Shown in pieces: positions 1 to 4,034 of a stretch of DNA of 9,258 bases (positions are counted from its first letter, which is position 1; each line of letters opens with the position of its first letter). The translations under genes and the position numbers were made by a program. The stretch comes from Coriobacteriales bacterium. Lineage in GTDB: Bacteria; Actinomycetota; Coriobacteriia; Coriobacteriales; UBA8131. The DNA lies in NCBI GenBank assembly GCA_031274985.1, contig JAISPK010000116.1, positions 1 to 9,258 of the forward strand, given 5' to 3'. The notes below the pieces were generated by a model that made no database searches, was not told the DNA's origin, and saw only the letters and a program-made list of their open reading frames with translations.

Positions 1-657
1 ATCGAGGTGATTGTAGTGCCCGAGCGGATAGGTGAACTGAGTGTAGAGATCCTGCCCCAGAGCGCTCTTCTTGTAAGCTGCCTCCAGGTCGTGGGTTGCC
101 AGGGCATTGCCGGCCAGCAGGGCGTGGACGTAGCCATTGTCGCACAGGCGGGAGAAGGCATTGCGGCTGTCGGCGTCAAAGCTGCAGGCAGGACCGGCGA
201 CCCAAACGATGTAGCCGTGCTCTCTCTCGTAGCGCAGCTGCTCATACAAGAAGTCATAGTCCATAGAAAACGCCGTTTCGCGACTCCTGCCCTGTCGGAA
301 GGCGAATCGTTCTCCGCAGTCTTGTGGGGTGTCGTCAAAGCCGTTGGTGTGAACGAAGATGCCGCCTTGCCCATCTTCTGTGCGGGCGCAAAAGACCAGG
401 TCGCCCTTCCTAAGATGGCGAAATTCACGCACCACGACTTTGCCCTGCTCAAGCACCGCCGAGCAGTCCATGCGACTCTCTTCGGCGAGCAGCCACGTGC
501 CTGCGACCTTGAAGTACTCAGGAAAGATGGTGGTGGCATGAAAGCCTTCGGGCGCAACGCCATCAAGGGGAGCGGGCAGCAGTGTTGCATCGGGAGCAGC
601 GGCAAGCGCTGGTGCAGAGAAGTTTGGTTGCGAGTATTGTCTCAATTTAAAATGCAT
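1..657 (-). CDS. LOR/SDH-family (TIGR00300-like, archaeal ornithine cyclodeaminase-like) protein, C-terminus outside window
   Basis: Partial gene: 219 codons from the ATG at 657 to the left edge. The translation resembles the core of the TIGR00300 / LOR-SDH conserved family, which includes archaeal MJ1480 and the C-terminal half of cyanobacterial AgrE/ArgZ. Family members have a deoxyhypusine-synthase-like, NAD-binding fold, and some are ornithine cyclodeaminases. Matching stretches are VAPEGFHATT (residues 34-43), ESRMD (60-64), VAGPAC (153-158) and LLAGNALATHDLEAA (180-194), ending in GHYNHLD where archaeal proteins have a GHKHHL-type motif. Only about 35 residues precede the PEGF motif, so the usual N-terminal LOR/SDH domain (some 70-100 residues in MJ1480) is absent. 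The start is well supported: AAGGAGG (664-670) lies 6 nt upstream of the ATG. The gene is divergent from the fdhD homologue. Family assignment is from remembered sequence similarity; substrate and reaction are not determined. Confidence 0.75.
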   Translation of the reverse strand, partial: MHFKLRQYSQPNFSAPALAAAPDATLLPAPLDGVAPEGFHATTIFPEYFKVAGTWLLAEESRMDCSAVLEQGKVVVREFRHLRKGDLVFCARTEDGQGGIFVHTNGFDDTPQDCGERFAFRQGRSRETAFSMDYDFLYEQLRYEREHGYIVWVAGPACSFDADSRNAFSRLCDNGYVHALLAGNALATHDLEAAYKKSALGQDLYTQFTYPLGHYNHLD

Positions 658-705
658 TGAGGCCCTCCTTGATAGGTGGATACGTGCCGGTATGATTAGA
701 CGAGT

Positions 706-711
706 ATTGTA
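706..711 (-). promoter_or_regulatory. possible -10 box for the LOR/SDH-family gene
   Basis: TACAAT (5 of 6 to the TATAAT consensus) lies on the minus strand, 48 bp before the ATG at 657. No convincing -35 hexamer is present at 16-18 bp, so this is a weak call. Confidence 0.3.
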
Positions 712-826
712 GCGCCAAAGAGCAGAACAAAAGCAGGTTGAAGGTAATAATTATGTCATACTGTGTTGAGTAATCAGGTGGACTTACTGGTTTAACCTGA
801 CGTTGTGATGATTAAGGAGAGAGATT

Positions 827-1642
827 GTGAGCACTGGCAAGCAGGACTGCTGGATCAGTCTCCCTATAACAAAATACCAGAGCGGAACCCTGCGGGAATG
901 CGCCGCTCAGGTTGTCCAAGAGGTTGAGATCAACGTGTCGGTCAATGGCAGATACGTGCATACCCTTACCTGCTCTCCCTGGGATATTGAAGAGCTTGCC
1001 GTTGGCTATCTCTTTTTTAAGAACACAATCAAGAGCAGGCTCGATATCGAGTCTGTGCAGATAAACAAGGCTGCCGGAGTTGCAGAGGTTTTGCTTGCCA
1101 CGAAGCCTGAGCAGCCGGGGAACCAAAAAACGCAAGCATGCGAAACCGCAGAAGGCAAAACGTCTCACAAGAAGCCTCATTTCCGGGATGCTGCGGGCCT
1201 CCCCTTTGTTGAGTCCACCCTGCAGGTGCAGGCCGGGCAGATCAACAGCCTTGCGGTTCATCTGGAAAAGAACTCGCTTCTCTTTAAGAAAACAGGAGGG
1301 GTTCACAGCGCCCTTTTGGTCAAGGACAACGAGGTTGCCGCCTGGTTTGAAGACATCGGAAGACACAGCGCTGTGGACAAGTTGGCCGGATGGTGTGTTC
1401 TCAACGATGTTGACACCGCTAACAGCATCCTGCTTTTCAGCGGGCGGGTGCCCTACGAAATCATCACCAAGGCAATTCACCTGAGGTGCCCAATCGTCAT
1501 ATCTCCCGGAGCGCCAACCAACCTGTCAATTGAGCTGGCCGCACTACACGGGGTGACCTTGATCGGTTTTGCCAAGAATGGCGAGTTTAATGTCTATACC
1601 CATCCACAGCGAGTACTTATTATCGGCAGGGCAGAAGAGTAA
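827..1642 (+). CDS. fdhD: FdhD/NarQ-family formate dehydrogenase accessory protein homologue lacking the CxxC motif
   Basis: 271 aa, close to the usual family length. FdhD transfers sulfur from a cysteine desulfurase to the molybdenum cofactor of formate dehydrogenase. Family signatures visible are WDIEELAVGYLF (52-63), TGGVHSALL (156-164), EDIGRHSAVDKLAGW (175-189), FSGRVPYE (204-211), APTNLS (229-234) and NVYTHPQRV (255-263). Characterised FdhD proteins carry an essential CxxC sulfurtransferase pair in mid-protein. Here the corresponding region (about 95-130) has a single Cys (C105) and a Lys/Thr-rich stretch, so sulfur transfer by the known route is doubtful. The segment after the SGR motif also reads ISPGAPT where VSxSAPT is common. 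The start is GTG, supported by AAGGAGAG (814-821) at good spacing. No formate dehydrogenase gene lies in the window. The stop codon abuts the repeat field. Family membership is certain; activity is not. Confidence 0.93.
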   Translation: MSTGKQDCWISLPITKYQSGTLRECAAQVVQEVEINVSVNGRYVHTLTCSPWDIEELAVGYLFFKNTIKSRLDIESVQINKAAGVAEVLLATKPEQPGNQKTQACETAEGKTSHKKPHFRDAAGLPFVESTLQVQAGQINSLAVHLEKNSLLFKKTGGVHSALLVKDNEVAAWFEDIGRHSAVDKLAGWCVLNDVDTANSILLFSGRVPYEIITKAIHLRCPIVISPGAPTNLSIELAALHGVTLIGFAKNGEFNVYTHPQRVLIIGRAEE

Positions 1643-1887
1643 AGATCCTTCGGGCTTCGCCCTCAGGATGACAGAGGGGTGGCGGGAACGACAGAGGGTT
1701 TTGTCATCCTGAGCGAAGCGAAGGATCTTCCCTTCATCGTGCAATAAGATCCTTCGGGCTTCGCCCTCAGGATGACAGAGGGGTTGGCGGGAACGACAGA
1801 GGGTTTTGTCATCCTGAGCGAAGCGAAGGATCTTCCCATCATCGTGCAATAAGATCCTTCGGGCTTCGCCCTCAGGATGACAGAGGG
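1642..1887. repeat. 104/105-bp tandem repeat with inverted GATCCTTCG...CAGGATGACA arms
   Basis: Copy 1 spans 1642-1745, copy 2 spans 1746-1850, and a partial copy spans 1851-1887. The full copies are nearly identical: one T is inserted in a G-run, and a TTC becomes ATC near the end. Each full copy has a left arm (1642-1673 in copy 1) reading AAGATCCTTCGGGC... to ...GGATGACA. Its right arm is nearly the reverse complement (1702-1729; 1807-1834 in copy 2) and differs by two 2-bp gaps. Long hairpins or cruciforms could form and may stop transcription from fdhD. The arm sequence resembles a short palindromic element I recall as common in unrelated bacterial genomes. The first copy overlaps the last base of the fdhD stop codon. 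There is no coding capacity beyond chance frames. Confidence 0.9.
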
Positions 1888-1913
1888 AAAGTGCTCAGGA
1901 TGATAAGGTATGG

Positions 1914-1933
1914 GTTCCCGCCTGCGCGGGAAC
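1914..1933. repeat. G+C-rich palindrome, 8-bp perfect stem
   Basis: GTTCCCGC (1914-1921) pairs with GCGGGAAC (1926-1933) around a 4-nt loop. The right arm is the start of the 21-bp tandem repeat that follows. No T-run follows, so it is not a classical terminator. Confidence 0.7.
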
Positions 1934-2001
1934 GACAGGGTAGTACGCGGGAACGACAGGGTAGTACGCGGGAACGACAGGGTAGTACGCGGGAACGACA
2001 G
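1925..2001. repeat. 21-bp tandem repeat, 3 full copies plus a 14-bp partial
   Basis: The unit CGCGGGAACGACAGGGTAGTA occurs at 1925-1945, 1946-1966 and 1967-1987, with a partial copy at 1988-2001; the full copies are identical. The 12-mer CGGGAACGACAG at its core also occurs once in each 104/105-bp repeat (1683-1694, 1788-1799), making six exact copies in about 320 bp. The two repeat types therefore share sequence. Confidence 0.92.
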
Positions 2002-2008
2002 AGGGGAA

Positions 2009-2041
2009 AAGTTGACAAGAGAACCTTCCTCTTGTCAACTT
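2009..2041 (-). terminator. intrinsic terminator downstream of the I42 lipoprotein gene
   Basis: A perfect 13-bp stem (AAGTTGACAAGAG at 2009-2021 with its complement at 2029-2041) encloses a 7-nt loop. On the minus strand it begins 11 nt after the stop codon and runs into TTTTCCCC, a short U-tract. No T-run exists on the plus side, so it mainly serves the minus-strand run. It also separates that run from the convergent fdhD transcript. Confidence 0.8.
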
Positions 2042-2051
2042 CCTGTTAACC

Positions 2052-2492
2052 TTAGCTCTTGGGAGCCTGGACCTCTGTTAAGGTGATGTTGCCTCCGGCA
2101 TCAACTTTTGCCTTGTAAACCACTACTTGCTCAGCAGGGTTGTCCTCAAATTCACGCAAATAAGAAAACGTGAGCTCAGTCTCACCTTCTGAGACAGCCT
2201 CAAAGACATACTTGAAGGTTCCGCCAACGCCGGTGGCACCCTGGGCGGCAGTGTCCTGCTCATAATCATTTGATACCTCTTTGATTATGCCTTCAGGAAT
2301 CATGGTGTATACCCAGGTATAACCGGTGGTGGGGTTGCCCTTGAGCTCAATGGTGGCGGTTGCGGGCTCGCCTGTCTGGTCGGCTGTTTGATCGGCTCCC
2401 TGGTCAACAGGCTTTTGTGTGCAGCCAACCGCCAGAGCGGCAACTACCAGCGTGCACGCCAGCAAGGCCACTACTAATAACTTCTTACTCAT
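2052..2492 (-). CDS. chagasin-like (MEROPS I42) cysteine-protease-inhibitor lipoprotein
   Basis: 146 aa. Residues 1-24 form a lipoprotein signal: positive KK, hydrophobic core and lipobox LAVGC with C24 as the lipidation site. A polar Gln/Asp/Thr-rich linker follows (25-45). The mature domain shows the I42/chagasin loops: NPTTGYTW (53-60), GVGGTFKY (88-95), and YLREFE (111-116) where family members usually have an RPW-type motif. In the known family these three loops wedge into the active site of papain-like cysteine proteases. Expected location is the outer face of the membrane or cell surface. The start is backed by GAGGAG 7 nt upstream. It is the last gene before the terminator, 109 bp after tlpA, so it may be co-transcribed or have its own promoter. 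The fold assignment is strong; the target protease is unknown, and none is encoded in the window. Confidence 0.88.
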   Translation of the reverse strand: MSKKLLVVALLACTLVVAALAVGCTQKPVDQGADQTADQTGEPATATIELKGNPTTGYTWVYTMIPEGIIKEVSNDYEQDTAAQGATGVGGTFKYVFEAVSEGETELTFSYLREFEDNPAEQVVVYKAKVDAGGNITLTEVQAPKS

Positions 2493-2601
2493 AATTGACT
2501 CCTCATTTCTCTCTTTTTGTCCCTTATGATGTCAATCAAGAATACTATTCTAGCTTAAAGCACCCCGCAGCATCGCCCGGACCGCTCTACCTGTAAGCCG
2601 G

Positions 2602-3231
2602 TTAACGTATCAGCGCAATGCCTGCCAGCAGGTCTTTTTTGCTGATCATCCCAATCTGCTGCGCGGCAACGTAGCCATCCCGGTCAATAAAAACCGTCAC
2701 CGGAATGGCGTTTACACTAAAAGCCCGGGCGCCTTCGCGGTTGTCGTCAAAGTACACCGGAAAAGAAAAGCCCGCCTCATTGATGAATTGTGCTGCCGAT
2801 TGAACGGTATCTCTTTGCCCGTCGGTTGCGTTGAGCATGACAAACTGTACCTGAGTGCCGTATTCCTGATAGAGCTGCTCAAACTCGGGCATCTCTTCCC
2901 GACACGGCGGACACCAGCTTGCCCAGAAATTGAGAACCACCGGCTGACCTCTCAAATCAGACAGCTTGACGGTAGTGCCCTGGCTGTCCAGCATGGCAAA
3001 ATCAGGAGCCGGCTGCCGGTTGGCAGAGCTTCCTTGCTGCGGTGCTCCTGCGTCCAGGGAGTCCGTGTCGCTTTGCGTAGCGGCAGTCTCCTCGCCACCG
3101 ACTGCGTCACGGTTGCCAACAGCTCCCTGATCTGCCGCAGGGCCAGAAAGAACGTTATAGGCAATGCTCGCTCCTGCAATCACCACTAAAAATACCACCA
3201 GTGCCACGATAAGTTTTGTCTTTTGATGCAT
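2602..3231 (-). CDS. TlpA/ResA-like membrane-anchored thiol-disulfide oxidoreductase
   Basis: 209 aa. An uncleaved signal anchor (about 7-28, LIVALVVFLVVIAG core) puts the protein outside the membrane. A polar, low-complexity linker (30-72) leads to a thioredoxin-fold domain (about 74-209). The domain contains PAPDFAML (74-81), the active site NFWASWCPPCREEMPEF (101-117, Cys 107 and 110), a VQFVMLNATD strand and the cis-proline segment AIPVTVFIDRDG (175-186). ResA/TlpA proteins reduce disulfides in cytochrome c apoproteins or other exported substrates. No cytochrome or heme-lyase gene is present here, so the substrate may be another exported thiol protein. It starts 10 bp after the ccdA stop, with an AGGAGAGG ribosome site overlapping that stop, so the two are almost surely co-translated. 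CcdA is its expected electron donor. Confidence 0.93.
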   Translation of the reverse strand: MHQKTKLIVALVVFLVVIAGASIAYNVLSGPAADQGAVGNRDAVGGEETAATQSDTDSLDAGAPQQGSSANRQPAPDFAMLDSQGTTVKLSDLRGQPVVLNFWASWCPPCREEMPEFEQLYQEYGTQVQFVMLNATDGQRDTVQSAAQFINEAGFSFPVYFDDNREGARAFSVNAIPVTVFIDRDGYVAAQQIGMISKKDLLAGIALIR

Positions 3232-3241
3232 GGTTCCTCTC

Positions 3242-3907
3242 CTAAAATGCCAGCAGGGTCAACGCTCGTCCCATGAGTCCGGTTGCCATTAACAAGCCTA
3301 CCGCAATAAGGAGGCATCCCGAGACGATGGTAATGATCCGGTAGTTTTTCTTGATAACGTCAAAGGCACCTTTGAGCCGGTCAATCAGCACGGCGCTCAG
3401 CACAAAGGGAATGCCGAGACCGGCAGAATAAACCAGCAGCATCAAGATGCCCTGGATAACCGAGCCTTGTTGCGAGGCCATCATCAAGGCTGAACCGAGA
3501 AAAGCTCCCACGCAGGGGGTCCATCCAATTGAGAAGACCATGCCAAATAACACCGAAAGCGGAAGATTCAGCTCTTTGCCCGGCGACCCCATTTGAACGG
3601 TGCGATTCAAGAACCCGATTTTTATCACGCCGAGAAAATTCAGCCCGAATACTATGACGATGAGCCCCGTTATGATGTTGATGGCCGTGGTGTACTCGAG
3701 AAAGAAGTGCCCGAGGGTGCCGGCAAAGGCCCCGAGAACGATAAAGACAAGCGAGAATCCCAGAACAAACCCCAGCGCATTGACCAGCGCTTTTTGCCTG
3801 TTGGCATCACCGGCCGCGAAGAGCGACACATATACCGGCAACAGAGGCAGGAGGCACGGTGAGATGAAGGTTATTATCCCCTCCAGGAATAAGAGTATGT
3901 ATTGCAT
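3242..3907 (-). CDS. ccdA: CcdA-type (DsbD transmembrane family) thiol-reductant transporter
   Basis: 221 aa, the size of a six-helix CcdA without the extra DsbD domains. Hydrophobic segments lie at about 5-32, 45-68, 74-98, 116-145, 152-176 and 190-214. The two conserved redox cysteines sit in the canonical settings: SPCLLPLLPVYVS (C18) and IGWTPCVGAFLGS (C132). CcdA passes electrons from cytoplasmic thioredoxin through the membrane to an outward-facing thioredoxin, here surely the TlpA-like protein encoded 10 bp downstream. The start has only a weak AGG-type ribosome site, but the N-terminus MQYILLFLEGIITFISPC fits the family. The gene follows the hybrid kinase after 125 bp that include a 28-bp tandem repeat and no terminator. 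It could thus lie in the same transcript as the signalling genes or have its own promoter. Confidence 0.94.
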   Translation of the reverse strand: MQYILLFLEGIITFISPCLLPLLPVYVSLFAAGDANRQKALVNALGFVLGFSLVFIVLGAFAGTLGHFFLEYTTAINIITGLIVIVFGLNFLGVIKIGFLNRTVQMGSPGKELNLPLSVLFGMVFSIGWTPCVGAFLGSALMMASQQGSVIQGILMLLVYSAGLGIPFVLSAVLIDRLKGAFDVIKKNYRIITIVSGCLLIAVGLLMATGLMGRALTLLAF

Positions 3908-3934
3908 GGGCCAAACCTGTTTTCGCCGGCAGAC

Positions 3935-4034
3935 TCAGAACAAGAGAGGCAAATCGCAAGCTTCAGACCAAACGGCCCAACTCGCAGAACTCAGACCAAA
4001 CGGCCCAGCTCGCAGAACTCAGGCCAAAAGCCTC
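3935..4034. repeat. 28-bp tandem repeat between the kinase gene and ccdA
   Basis: Two near-identical 28-bp units (3963-3990 and 3991-4018, one A/G difference) are of the form TCAGACCAAACGGCCCARCT plus CGCAGAAC. They are flanked in register by a degenerate unit (3935-3962, about 60% matching) and a partial unit from 4019 that runs into the kinase stop codon. The array fills most of the 125-bp gap. No promoter or terminator is evident inside it. Confidence 0.8.

Noticed and set aside
7..660. Open frame of 217 codons on the plus strand across the left end
   Set aside because: It is the shadow of the minus-strand LOR/SDH-family gene, which has recognisable family motifs and a strong ribosome site.
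812..1484. Open frames on the minus strand (812-1480) and plus strand (1080-1484) within fdhD
   Set aside because: Alternative frames of a clear fdhD homologue; no motifs or ribosome sites.
1544..1849. 101-codon minus-strand frame
   Set aside because: Mostly a translation of the 104/105-bp repeat (its protein repeats itself), overlapping the fdhD 3' end.
1642..2001. CRISPR array
   Set aside because: Repeats are directly adjacent or with repeated 'spacers'; there are no unique spacers of constant length and no cas genes.
2530..2535. TTGACA on the minus strand upstream of the I42 gene as a -35 box
   Set aside because: No -10-like hexamer at 16-19 bp; a TAGAAT nearby (2547-2552) lies on the wrong side of it and lacks its own -35.
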